From: Fomes fomentarius
Lineage: Eukaryota > Basidiomycota > Agaricomycetes > Polyporales > Polyporaceae
DNA length: 64,000 nucleotides
NCBI GenBank assembly: GCA_022606135.1
Contig: JABYQN010000012.1
Coordinates: forward strand, 868,001-932,000
Reading direction: 5' to 3'
Of this stretch, positions 46,296 to 56,784 are shown piece after piece; within the stretch, counting starts at the first letter, position 1; each line of letters begins with the position of its first letter. Below the pieces are notes generated by a model. The model saw nothing but the letters and a program-made list of their open reading frames with translations. It was not told the origin of the DNA and made no database searches. A program made the position numbers and the translations under genes.

Positions 46296-48261
46296 ATGTC
46301 GTTGGCCATGCTTCCTAGACTGTCGGCGCTGACGTCCCTGCTGGCCGTTCTGCCTGTGTCCACCATCCTCGGTGGCCAGGTCCCGGTGATCAACGGCGTC
46401 ATCGGTGGGACTGGCGCACTCGTCGACGATGCTGCTGCCTTCAAGGTCGCTGACATCAAGCCTGCCGCAACGGCCCCGGGCAGTTTGCGCGTTGTGGAGA
46501 ACAGCGGCGTTTGCGAGACCACTCCTAGCGTGTACCAGGCTTCGGGCTATGGTGATCTGTCCTCGAACGAGAGTATTTGGTAAGTGTCGCGTTCATGACC
46601 GCTTCGTATAGTCCATGACTCGATAAATCAATCCTGATGTACTTGATCAATCGCACAGGTTCTGGTTCTTCGAGGCTCGTAAAAACCCGGACTCAGCCCC
46701 ACTCTCCATCTGGCTCAATGGGGGTGTAAGTGTAGTGGTGGAATAGAGTCTTTTTCCGCATGATACTGAGTCACCCTATAGCCTGGCAGCTCTAGTATGA
46801 TCGGCCTATTCCAGGAGCTGGGGCCCTGCCGCATCACAAATGACAGCAGCGATGTAACGCTGAATCCCTACGCCTGGAACGAGGTCTCGAACGTGTAAGC
46901 TGAGGCAGTCGGATCGAGAACCTGGGAGAGGCGCTGACGACAGGCGCATGCACATAGCCTTTTCATTGACCAGCCCGTTGGGGTCGGTTTCTCGCATGGC
47001 TCGACCACTGTAGGGACTTCACAAGAAGCTGCGGTCGATGTCTGGAAGTTCCTCCAGATCTTCTTCGCGGATTCGCGGTTCTCGAAACTGCAGAAGAATG
47101 ACTTCGCCATTTGGACTGAGTCGTGAGTGTGGTACTGCGGTGGTTATGTGGCTGCCTCTCAATACGCCACTTGTCTAGGTACGGCGGTCATTACGGACCG
47201 GTCTTCGCATCGTGAGTACCACAAAGGGCTGGCATTGAGAGGTCGCTGACCGTCGTGCGCAGGTACTTCCTCGACCAGAACGCTGCCATTGCCAACGGCT
47301 CCGTCTCTGGTGTGCCGATCAACCTCAAGTTCCTTGGTGTCGGTGACGGTTTGACTGTCAGTCCCTCCGGCCTTTACCTCTGTGCTACAAACTTACTCAC
47401 ATGTGCCGAATAGGATCCGCTCTCGCAATACCCCGGTTACCTCTCCTACGCCGCGTCGAACCCGTATGTTCCAGCCTATGATCCGCGAGATGAAACATTG
47501 TTTCTGACGTGCCAATAGCTACCACCCACTTGTCTCCAATACTACTCTCGACCTAGTGAAACAGATCTTCACTCGCTCCGGCGGTTGCAGGGACCAGATC
47601 CAAGATTGCTATGACACCGGCGACGAGGACACGTGCTCGACCGCACAGAACTTCTGCAACGGCAACGTCCTCTCCCCGCTCGCGGGCGACTACGACTACT
47701 ACTACGTGCTCTCGCTGAACCACGACCCGTACCCGCCTGACATCACGAGCTACCTGCGTAGCAGCGCGGTGACGTCTAAGATCGGCGCCGAGTCGACATG
47801 GCAGAAGACGAACAACCAGGTCTATTCGAACTTTGCGTCGACTGGCGACTGGATGCATAACTCGCGCCCGGACCTCGAGAAGGTTATCGATGCGGGCGTC
47901 CGCACGCTTATCTACGACGGCGATGCGGATTACATCCTGAACTTCCATGGCGTGGAGGCGATGGTCGACGCGCTGCAGACCAAGTTTACGGCCGAGTATC
48001 AGCAGCAGGAGTTCAAGAACTACACCGTCAACGGCCAGGTCACGGGTCTGTACAAGAACGCCGGCACGTTCTCGTACGTGCGGATATACGGAGCGTGAGT
48101 GACGGTTATTGCCTCTGTGTGAATGATTGGTGGGGGCTGACAGTGGTGGCAACAGTGGACACGAAGTGCCTGCCTACACGTACGGCTCTTTGGCTATTGG
48201 GGAGGCCGCGCTGCAATTCTTCACTCAGATCATCAGCAACTCCTCTCTTGTCCCGACCTGA
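46296..48261 (+). CDS. secreted serine carboxypeptidase (peptidase family S10)
   Basis: S10 enzymes remove C-terminal residues from peptides, usually at acid pH. Nine exons join without a frame break: 46296-46579, 46659-46725, 46782-46894, 46958-47122, 47179-47211, 47263-47356, 47414-47463, 47519-48094, 48156-48261; 495 residues. A signal peptide ([20 protein letters not shown]) starts the protein. Family landmarks follow: [20 protein letters not shown] with GGPGSSSM (oxyanion region), [16 protein letters not shown], the nucleophile Ser about 210 in TESYGGHYGP, the Asp region in [13 protein letters not shown], and the catalytic His about 463 in [12 protein letters not shown]. The nucleophile codon is split by intron 4 and the His sits right after intron 8. 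Cys pairs near CRDQIQDC and CSTAQNFC fit disulfides. It is likely extracellular or vacuolar. Confidence 0.92.
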
Positions 48262-48443
48262 ACGAACCAAAGACATTCCCCTCGAACGTTGTAATTATAG
48301 AGCTGTGTCGTCGCTAAATCGCAACTAAGCTATCCGAAGCACGAATACTGATGATGCATACATGGCAGACAAGCGTCGCAACAGAGGGAATACAACACTC
48401 AAAACACGTATATTTATATTGGAGGAGAAACCAAAAGGATGAG

Positions 48444-49309
48444 ATGGACGATGTTGACAAGGCTCTTGCTGAGCTCTCTCCCAAGTATCCTGACTTGAAG
48501 CAGCAACTTGCACTCGCGTCCACTGCTGCTCCAAAATCTTCCCCACTACTGCACGCTCCCTATCCGGTCTCTCAGCAGTCTCTCCATCTCACCTGGACAG
48601 CCAGGCGGAGCTAAGCCCCTTCACGACAGTCTGCCGCACATCGCTCCACTTCGCACGCGAAGCTTGTCCATGCGACTACTGGCACAGGGGGTGGACGAAA
48701 GTTTGCGTTGGCATTCCTTGCATAGAGAGAAAGTCTGGACGCCGGAATACACAAGAAGCCGCGATGTTCGACCTCATGGATCCCGAGCATTTCTGCCAAG
48801 TCTTGAAGGTACTCCCACATCATGCCGGCACCCTTTCCGAGATTTACCACCATCGCGCAGACTATGCGGATCGATCAAAATTCAGATACGAGTGTGCTTT
48901 TGTCGGTGCTTTCAACTTGACTAGTGGCGCCAACCGGCTCGACTTCGATATGTCGAGAACCGACCTCTCTTCCTCGCGCTCCATCGACAAGTCACGATCT
49001 GCAATGACGAGGATGTGTTCGGACAAGCTTAGAGTTCGCTCGCTGTACGCTCTCGATCATGGACACATCTCCATGGCGCGCTTTCGCACACCGATTACCT
49101 CGCAATCAAGGCTGGAATGTCTCAATTTATGGGACCTGTTCGAGCCAAAAGTCGAGAAACGGGTCAAGGACGTCAAGTCTCCTTACATGTGGCGGGTTTT
49201 CAAATATCTTCTGGAGAAGTGTTTTCTCGTGTGCTCGTTGTTCGTCCGGGAAGAGGAATCGGGAGACAAGGTATATCTACAGCACTCGGTCATGATCTTC
49301 GTGAGCTGA
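48444..49309 (+). pseudogene. unrecognised, frame-broken protein gene
   Basis: Protein-like sequence runs through two frames with no plausible intron between them. Frame one starts at ATG 48444 (DDVDKALAELSPKYPDLKQQ). Near 48535-48550 it must shift to a second frame that reads TARSLSGLSAVSPSHLDSQA, then FAREACPCDYWHRGW, CIERKSGRRNTQEAAMFDLM and DPEHFCQVLKVLPHHAGTLS, with charged, well-mixed composition. After about 48940 (TSGANRLDFDMSR) the similarity to a folded protein becomes doubtful, although the frame stays open to 49309. I do not recognise the family. The Cys/His pairs in CPCDYWH could bind metal, but this is speculative. Either a decaying gene or a sequence with a local indel. Confidence 0.5.
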
Positions 49310-50281
49310 CCGATAGCTGAGACACAGGAGCGAAGTACACGCACGTTGGAGTACGCAGTATGTACGCCCCCGTCCGTTGGCCCTCTGTTCGCGGACAAGA
49401 CAGATATCTCGTTGAGTGGCGAGATTTATGGACATGTCGCCTTCCGGATACAAACCGACCGAAGGTATGTGTCAAATTGCAACGCATATAGTAGTGTGCT
49501 AACGAATTGCATACAGTTAGTTGCTCTCTGATAGTCATTCCATACTGCACCTCCTGGTCCTCGCGCCGGTGGAAGCCATCAGCTAGGGCTTTATGGTGCA
49601 CCAAAGCAGTACCGTCCGTGCAACAATAGACACGAACGCCCAAGTACCGCTACTCGAAATCTGAGGAAAGACAACTAGGTCGTAGAAGACACGGTATCAG
49701 TGATAATGTATACGGTGCCTTTCAGAAGCGGGCTATACAGATAGTCAAATGCCTCCGGGATATGTCTGGAAGTTCTGTGGATTACAAAGCGGACTCAATT
49801 GACACTAGCGCGTCCGAGGAGTTGTAAGTAAGCGAGGTCTCTAGTATCGAATACTTACCCCAGGGAGTCACTGCCGGGTTACATGATTCCGTATGCATCA
49901 TGAGCAAAGAGCCTGAGGCCTGATGTATTGTGACCCGTTGAGTCCTACTTCAGCCTGGGACCATTAGAGCGAAGTATGTTTTTCGTACGGCGTGTGTGGC
50001 ATCGAATGCGCTCCGATTACGTCACTCTGGCGACTCGCTCTTCTCTTCACTAGAGGATGCTTCTGACAAAGCAGCTTTGAAAGCAGCTCGCAAGTTGTCG
50101 AAAGCCGTGGAACATTGCCCCCAGCCGCTTGTCCGCCATCCGCGTACTTGAGTCGTCGAGGCTTGTGTCGAGCTTGAACGCACCTCTCATCCGCGGGTCT
50201 CCCTGCATCATACTTACTGCCACTTGAAACATCTCTTGGAGATTCTCTTGGCCTAACACTTGTCCCCACGATTGAAATAAT
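49310..50281. other. intergenic region
   Basis: No supported gene. A 69-codon minus-strand frame at 50050-50259 (NLQEMFQVAVSMMQGDPRMR, then AFKLDTSLDDSSTR) has protein-like composition and could be a remnant, but it lacks any recognised family or splice partner. Confidence 0.45.
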
Positions 50282-51655
50282 ATGTCTGTTCCGCAGAAGA
50301 CTCGCGAATACCGTCTCCCGAAGGTACGACGTTCATAGTATCAGTCGCATTACAACGCCGATCCTGACCAGAATGTTGCGATTGGCTTTACTTCAAGGTC
50401 GATGGTTTCCACAACCTCACCCTGCAAGAGGCGGAGATCCCTAAGCTTCGGGCGACGCAGGTCCTCGTCAAAGTCCATGCCGTTTCCCTCCAGGTACAGC
50501 GCGCCTTTGCCTCCAGTTCGCAGTACGCCAACTATTTCAACGCGCTGATGTCATGTACGTAGTACCGGGACCTGATCGTCGCAAAAGGTCAATACCCATT
50601 GGGACAAAAGGAGAACGTTGTCCCGGGCTCGGACATGGCTGGTGAGATTGTCGCAGTCGGTGATAGCGTCGAAGGCTGGAAAGTCGGTGATCGCGTCTCC
50701 GCCAATTTCTCCACCGACCATCTGTTCGGGGACATCACTGAAGAGATCAAGAAAACTGGTCTCGGTGCTCCCATTGATGGCGTCCTCACCGAGTACAAGG
50801 TGCTCCCAGCACACGTAAGTTTGACCCCGTCCCGTTTCGTGCAGCTTCGAGAAACTGAGAGATGTACGATGGATCATCAGGCCCTAGTCCACATCCCAGA
50901 GCACCTCTCCTACGAAGAAGCTTCGACTCTCCCATGCGCCGCCGTGACCGCCTACAACGCCCTCCTCGGCCCCAACCCTCTCAAGGGCGGGGACATCGTG
51001 CTCGTGCAAGGCACCGGCGGCGTCTCAATCTTCGGTTTGCAGATCGCCGTCGCCTCGGGCGCGACCGTCATCGCGACGTCCTCCTCGGACGAAAAGCTAC
51101 AGATCGCAAAGAAGCTCGGGGCCGCGCACGTCATCAACTACAAGAAGACGCCGGACTGGGACAAGGAGGTCTTGAAGATCACTAGTGGCAGGGGTGTCGA
51201 CCATGTTATCGAGGTTGGCGGCCCAGGCACGCTTCTGAAGAGTCTGAATGCGGTACGGTATGGCGGGTCAATCGACGTTATCGGGTTCGTCGCTGGGGTG
51301 AGCGCGCGCGAACACAGATGTAGGATTGGAGTGCGACTGACTGAACTGTGTGGACAGCAAGCCGATGTGAACAGCCTACCGCTCCAGGTCCTCGGAAAGG
51401 CCATCCTCCTTCGGGGCATCCTCATCGGGTCGCGCGCACAGTGCGTATATCTCACCTTTACTCGGCCCAATGTACGATAGACTCACCTTGACCCTTCACC
51501 TCAGGTTTGAAGACATGAACCGCCTAATCTCGGCGGTGAAGCTCAAGCCTGTGGTCGACAAGGTGTTCGACTTCGAGCACGTCCGTGACGCATACGCGTA
51601 CCAGGACAGCCAGCAGCACGTCGGCAAGGTCGTCATCAAGGTTTCCAAGGACTAG
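50282..51655 (+). CDS. MDR-family NAD(P)-dependent oxidoreductase (zinc-type ADH-like / quinone oxidoreductase-like)
   Basis: Exons 50282-50323, 50398-50493, 50563-50814, 50881-51297, 51358-51440 and 51505-51655 give 346 residues. The GroES-like half contains VLVKVHAVSLQYRDLIVAKG and PGSDMAGEIVAVGDSVEGWK. The Rossmann half carries VQGTGGVSIFGLQIA at residues about 172-186, the GxGGVS nucleotide-binding turn. The end (FDFEHVRDAYAYQDSQQHVG, KVVIKV) is the family's standard C-terminus. The Cys that would ligand catalytic zinc in classical alcohol dehydrogenases is replaced in SLQYRDL, so the enzyme is probably a zinc-independent type. Substrate unknown. A decayed copy of its 3' end lies in both arms of the inverted repeat next door. 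Confidence 0.88.
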
Positions 51656-52149
51656 TCCCTGAGACCTGCGGCTCAACTGGGGGCGACTTTAACAGTTAAG
51701 AGCACAGGAGAGGGATGGAAAGTACTATCAGTAGTGGCACCACGCACCGTTCACGAAAGATACGTGTATCTTCCTTTTTGAACATAAACTCTTCCCAGCG
51801 GCAAGATTGCGCCCACGCACCGGGGAGGTGTGCGGCGCGGGGTTCCGCGGGCACTGCTTGTCGGCCTTTGGGACGTCCACTCGATCATCCCGCAGCGCGC
51901 ATCGTGCAGTTCGCGCAGCGGGCGACGAGTGCAGCGGTGATGCAATGTGGAAGCTTGGATGACAGAACCACATAATCACAGTTGGCGATGAGTACAAGGA
52001 TGCATTTCCAGCCGCCGCTCGGAATGTATGTAAGGTCAGGCGTTCGACTCCCGCGTTGTCCATGTTTTGATCGCTTCGCTGTACGACAGACTCATGGACT
52101 CTGTTGTCCCAAGAACATCTTCTAGTACTACACAGAGACTTTTCCTAGG
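51656..52149. other. flank between the oxidoreductase and the inverted repeat
   Basis: No gene. The right end (about 52067-52146) is a diverged inverted match to about 57740-57815 on the far side of the repeat: both read, in opposite orientation, GTCTCTGTGTAG, TTCTTGGGACA, AGAGTCCATGAG and CAGCGAAGC with small gaps. Homology therefore extends beyond the identical arms. Confidence 0.65.
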
Positions 52150-52811
52150 TGCACGAACTTGAAGGGCAGAGCATGTATGCGAGCCTAGCCTCACCAGGTT
52201 CACCACGTCCTGCCAGGCTGCAATTGACGGTCGACTGTAACAGTGCGCGTTCAATCCGGTTCCATCAGCTAGATCATGCTTATGATGACGGTATCGTTCT
52301 ATCTCTGTTTGCGCGTTCGTGTCTATCTTAGTCGCGCGTCGCCAGTTATCATGCTCTTCACTTATCGCAACATCCCCCGTCCCTTTATACTAATAGCGGC
52401 TCGTCACCCGCAGGAGTCTACATCTCGCGTCAGCATCGATCATTGACACGGTACGCGTTGTTCACAGAGACTGTAGGGCACTCGCTGTATGTTGCTCCAG
52501 TTTATGGCCCCGACGAGTGCAAGACTGTAATCTGGCACGATGACGACTGCGACCTTGCCTGGCGCTAGGTGTACGAAGGGCAACAAAGGTGTATGCGAGC
52601 ACTAGGCTCACCACGTCCTGCGATTGACGGTCGACTGCAGCAGTGCACGTTCAAATCGAAGCAAGGCGAGTCACCCACTTGTCAGCTTCTGGCTACCCAG
52701 ATGACGTCAACTGTTGCGTACTAGTGTCCTTGGATTGCTCGATATGGAAGATGTCAGCCTCGGCATATGACGCTGCAGTCAGCCATCCTAGTCTCGATCC
52801 TCATCCAGACG

Positions 52812-52818
52812 TATATAA
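52812..52818 (+). promoter_or_regulatory. TATATAA box facing the palindrome centre
   Basis: The sequence ACGTATATAATC is a good TATA match in the left arm. Its mirror image is at 56987-56993 on the minus strand. Transcription from either would run through the spacer into the other arm. Function is inferred only from sequence. Confidence 0.35.
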
Positions 52819-53020
52819 TCCCCTCTAGTGCGTCTGCCAGCCCTCCCTCACCTTGCCTTCGTACCACGACCTTCCTGGCGACCTCGACATGCGCGCGCGC
52901 TCAAGACCCCGGAGTCAAGGCACGGTGGACCCGTCGATCGTGGCGAGGACGTGTAGCAACAGAGCTTTTCATCTGCTATCTCACTTGCCGTCCATTGCTG
53001 ACATCTCTTTTAACTGCCAG

Positions 53021-53740
53021 AGATGCCTTGCGATGTGGACGGCCCGGGCCCCGACGACGACCTATCTCTCGTGCGCGCGCTCAAGACCAAGACCTTGGAC
53101 GAGATGGCGAGCAGGAGCCCCGGGTCCCTGGGGTGAGGTAGTGTATAACCGACGGGCAGCCTTTGCGGCTGACCCCGAGGATTTTTCTTCTTGTTTCTAT
53201 TTCTTTTTTCTCTCGCGTCTATGTTGTTGAAGGCTCGCTGACCTCCCTTGCACCCCGAGCAGATATGTCCGAACGCAAGTTACTTTGAGGTATCATCACG
53301 ACGATGCGCGCGCACGAGATCAAGACCTTGGACGACACGGCCAGCAGGAGCCCCGGGTCCCTGGGGTGAGGTAGTGTATAACCGACGGGCAGCCTTTGCG
53401 GCTGACCCCGAGGATTTTTCTTCTTGTCTCTGTTTCTTTTTTCTCTCGCGTCTATGTTTGTTGAAGGCTTGCTGACCTCCCTTGCACCCCGAGCAGATCT
53501 GTCCGAACGCAAGTTACTTTGAGGTATTGTCACGACGATGCGCGCGCACGAGATCAAGACCTTGGACGACATGGCCAGCAGGAGCCCCGGGTCCCTGGGG
53601 TCAGGTAGTGTATAACCGACGGGCAGCCCTGGCGGCTGACCCCGAGGGTAATTATTCGCGTCTCTGTTTCTTTTTTTCTGCGTGTCTGTGTCATGTTGAA
53701 GGCTTGCTGAACACCCTTTCTCCCCGAGCAGAGGTGTGAA
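53021..53740 (+). repeat. tandem exon-intron-like units, about 234 bp, left arm
   Basis: GACCTTGGAC marks successive copies at 53091, 53324 and 53558, so the period is 233-234 bases. Each unit has an exon-like part of 103-112 bases (53021-53132, 53263-53365, 53497-53599) ending CCCGGGTCCCTGGG, a donor-like GTGAGG or GTCAGG, a T/C-rich stretch, a branch-point-like GCTGAC, and GAGCAG or TGCCAG as acceptor. The third inter-exon part has diverged. One frame of the exon part reads IKTLDDMASRSPGSLG. The 103-base exon length does not preserve frame from copy to copy. Confidence 0.8.
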
Positions 53741-54347
53741 TACGAATACAAGCAGCGCTCGAAGACCTCGACAGGACGACTACGACCGACTCGATTGCCA
53801 GGGGAGGGACTTGATCACCCTGTCGATCCTGGCCTGGGCGGACAGAGTAGCGCTCGAGACTTCAGCCACCTCTTGTATGCGCTCTGTCTCGCTACCGTCG
53901 GCGCTCATCCGAGTGTCGACAGCTCCTTCGGGGGCCCTCTGTCGCTAGGTGCGGCGGAGGTTAAACCCAAGAGCTCGCCTTCGGGCGGGTTCTTTTCCTC
54001 TTGTTCTTCCCCGAGCAAGACAGTCAGGCACGTTTGAAGTTGAGTTCGGAAAGCGAATGTTGCACGCACTTGATGTATCGCTCAATGAGCAGTCTGTTCA
54101 TGTATCTCGGGGCTTTGTACTCATTCGATGTGTGTTGATGTTGTTCGGGGCTTTGTATCTTCGGATGAATGTGTGATGATGTATCTCGGGGCTTTGTATC
54201 TTTCCAGGTGTTACAATGAGGCGTGTTCGTATTCGCGCTCTAGTGACAGTGACGTCGAGTGTAGGCACACATGGCATTTCGTATGCGTGCTGGAGCGCAC
54301 TCGTTACACTCCAAGCCATTGTGTCTACGGTTGCACTAGTATATATA

Positions 54348-54455
54348 ATCGACTTCGAACAGGCCCAGGAGGCATATGCTTATGTCTCGAGCCAGAGGCA
54401 AGTCAGAAAGGTCATGAGTCATCAAGGTCTCCAAGAACCAATCTATGAGACCTGA
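54348..54455 (+). pseudogene. decayed 3' end of an MDR oxidoreductase gene, left arm
   Basis: The frame reads IDFEQAQEAYAYVSSQRQVR and then KVMSHQGLQ. It aligns to the last exon of the oxidoreductase at 50282-51655 (FDFEHVRDAYAYQDSQQHVG, KVVIKVSK). DNA similarity continues past the stop (TGAGACCTG-GGCTC, GTGGCACCACG) to about 54540. No Rossmann or GroES-like part is present upstream, so this is a fragment from a lost paralogue. Confidence 0.75.
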
Positions 54456-54750
54456 GGCTCTAGGGACCACGTCAGTTGGGAAAACAGAAGACGAATGAAA
54501 AGTGGCACCACGTAACATTGATGAAAGAGACTCGTATCATGCTTTTGGAAAGGACCTGTTCTCAGTTGCAGGATCGATTCGGCGTCGGCGCAGGGTGCAC
54601 GAGAGGTGATGGTGACTGAGGGCTGTGGGATGATGCGATTAACAGGTTGATGCGCTCGTGAAAGGCTTGGAGCTGACAGGGTACAAGCACGCTGCTGCAC
54701 ACATGTGTGACAGAGATTATGACGAGTCCAACGCTGATGTAGTGTGGACT

Positions 54751-55054
54751 GAGCTTGGACGGCCGCGTACAAACGCAATAATGGCTGAACGACAGTCACT
54801 GTGTTCAAAATGGGGTATTACTTGCATGCTTCTCCACATCGCAGTAATGATGACGCTGGATATCAGGAGACAGCAGCAGGTCCGAGTCTCTGAGTAAAGC
54901 CATGGTGTAATGCTAGTAGGTGTGCTGCAGACCGAATTCGAGATGTCAACACTCAACGTCACACTGGGAAGCCGCCAGTTGCGACTCATTCATCTGAAGA
55001 TACAAAGCCCCGAAAATCATCAAGACAGAGGTAAAATCATCAAGACAGAGAGTG
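54751..55054. other. 304-bp spacer of the inverted repeat
   Basis: This is not palindromic. Its right half contains a further diverged copy of an arm motif (GAAGATACAAAGCCCCGA near 55000) and a short tandem of AAAATCATCAAGACAGAG (two copies, about 55013-55050). The left half continues a plus-strand open frame with no recognised product. Confidence 0.85.
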
Positions 55055-55349
55055 AGTCCACACTACATCAGCGTTGGACTCGTCATAATCTCTGTCACAC
55101 ATGTGTGCAGCAGCGTGCTTGTACCCTGTCAGCTCCAAGCCTTTCACGAGCGCATCAACCTGTTAATCGCATCATCCCACAGCCCTCAGTCACCATCACC
55201 TCTCGTGCACCCTGCGCCGACGCCGAATCGATCCTGCAACTGAGAACAGGTCCTTTCCAAAAGCATGATACGAGTCTCTTTCATCAATGTTACGTGGTGC
55301 CACTTTTCATTCGTCTTCTGTTTTCCCAACTGACGTGGTCCCTAGAGCC

Positions 55350-55457
55350 TCAGGTCTCATAGATTGGTTCTTGGAGACCTTGATGACTCATGACCTTTCT
55401 GACTTGCCTCTGGCTCGAGACATAAGCATATGCCTCCTGGGCCTGTTCGAAGTCGAT
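55350..55457 (-). pseudogene. decayed 3' end of an MDR oxidoreductase gene, right arm
   Basis: The mirror copy of 54348-54455 with the same translation (IDFEQAQEAYAY ...). Same interpretation. Confidence 0.75.
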
Positions 55458-56064
55458 TATATATACTAGTGCAACCGTAGACACAATGGCTTGGAGTGTA
55501 ACGAGTGCGCTCCAGCACGCATACGAAATGCCATGTGTGCCTACACTCGACGTCACTGTCACTAGAGCGCGAATACGAACACGCCTCATTGTAACACCTG
55601 GAAAGATACAAAGCCCCGAGATACATCATCACACATTCATCCGAAGATACAAAGCCCCGAACAACATCAACACACATCGAATGAGTACAAAGCCCCGAGA
55701 TACATGAACAGACTGCTCATTGAGCGATACATCAAGTGCGTGCAACATTCGCTTTCCGAACTCAACTTCAAACGTGCCTGACTGTCTTGCTCGGGGAAGA
55801 ACAAGAGGAAAAGAACCCGCCCGAAGGCGAGCTCTTGGGTTTAACCTCCGCCGCACCTAGCGACAGAGGGCCCCCGAAGGAGCTGTCGACACTCGGATGA
55901 GCGCCGACGGTAGCGAGACAGAGCGCATACAAGAGGTGGCTGAAGTCTCGAGCGCTACTCTGTCCGCCCAGGCCAGGATCGACAGGGTGATCAAGTCCCT
56001 CCCCTGGCAATCGAGTCGGTCGTAGTCGTCCTGTCGAGGTCTTCGAGCGCTGCTTGTATTCGTA

Positions 56065-56784
56065 TTCACACCTCTGCTCGGGGAGAAAGGGTGTTCAGCA
56101 AGCCTTCAACATGACACAGACACGCAGAAAAAAAGAAACAGAGACGCGAATAATTACCCTCGGGGTCAGCCGCCAGGGCTGCCCGTCGGTTATACACTAC
56201 CTGACCCCAGGGACCCGGGGCTCCTGCTGGCCATGTCGTCCAAGGTCTTGATCTCGTGCGCGCGCATCGTCGTGACAATACCTCAAAGTAACTTGCGTTC
56301 GGACAGATCTGCTCGGGGTGCAAGGGAGGTCAGCAAGCCTTCAACAAACATAGACGCGAGAGAAAAAAGAAACAGAGACAAGAAGAAAAATCCTCGGGGT
56401 CAGCCGCAAAGGCTGCCCGTCGGTTATACACTACCTCACCCCAGGGACCCGGGGCTCCTGCTGGCCGTGTCGTCCAAGGTCTTGATCTCGTGCGCGCGCA
56501 TCGTCGTGATGATACCTCAAAGTAACTTGCGTTCGGACATATCTGCTCGGGGTGCAAGGGAGGTCAGCGAGCCTTCAACAACATAGACGCGAGAGAAAAA
56601 AGAAATAGAAACAAGAAGAAAAATCCTCGGGGTCAGCCGCAAAGGCTGCCCGTCGGTTATACACTACCTCACCCCAGGGACCCGGGGCTCCTGCTCGCCA
56701 TCTCGTCCAAGGTCTTGGTCTTGAGCGCGCGCACGAGAGATAGGTCGTCGTCGGGGCCCGGGCCGTCCACATCGCAAGGCATCT
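56065..56784 (-). repeat. tandem exon-intron-like units, right arm
   Basis: The mirror image of 53021-53740: copies of the unit with the same donor-like and acceptor-like edges, read on the minus strand. Confidence 0.8.

Larger units (their letters stand above)
52150..54750 (+). repeat. left arm of a 2601-bp near-perfect inverted repeat
   Basis: Every reading frame in this segment reappears on the opposite strand at coordinates summing to 109805 (for example 52643-52828 and 56977-57162; 53482-53739 and 56066-56323; 54128-54448 and 55357-55677), with identical translations. There are therefore no indels, and substitutions are few or none. The outer edge is at 52150 (after CCTAGG) and the inner edge at 54750. 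The arm carries an internal diverged duplication (52160-52265 against 52575-52665), an inward TATATAA at 52812, tandem exon-like units (53021-53740), three copies of TCGGGGCTTTGTA (54106-54200) and the decayed oxidoreductase 3' end. No transposase or terminal direct repeat was seen. Confidence 0.93.

Noticed and set aside
50050..50259. Minus-strand 69-codon frame with protein-like composition
   Set aside because: Short, no recognised family, and no joinable exon; not called as a gene.
52036..52066. GGCGTTCGACTCCCGC, another possible tRNA 3' half
   Set aside because: The stem pairs poorly and there is no 5' half; at best a degraded fragment.
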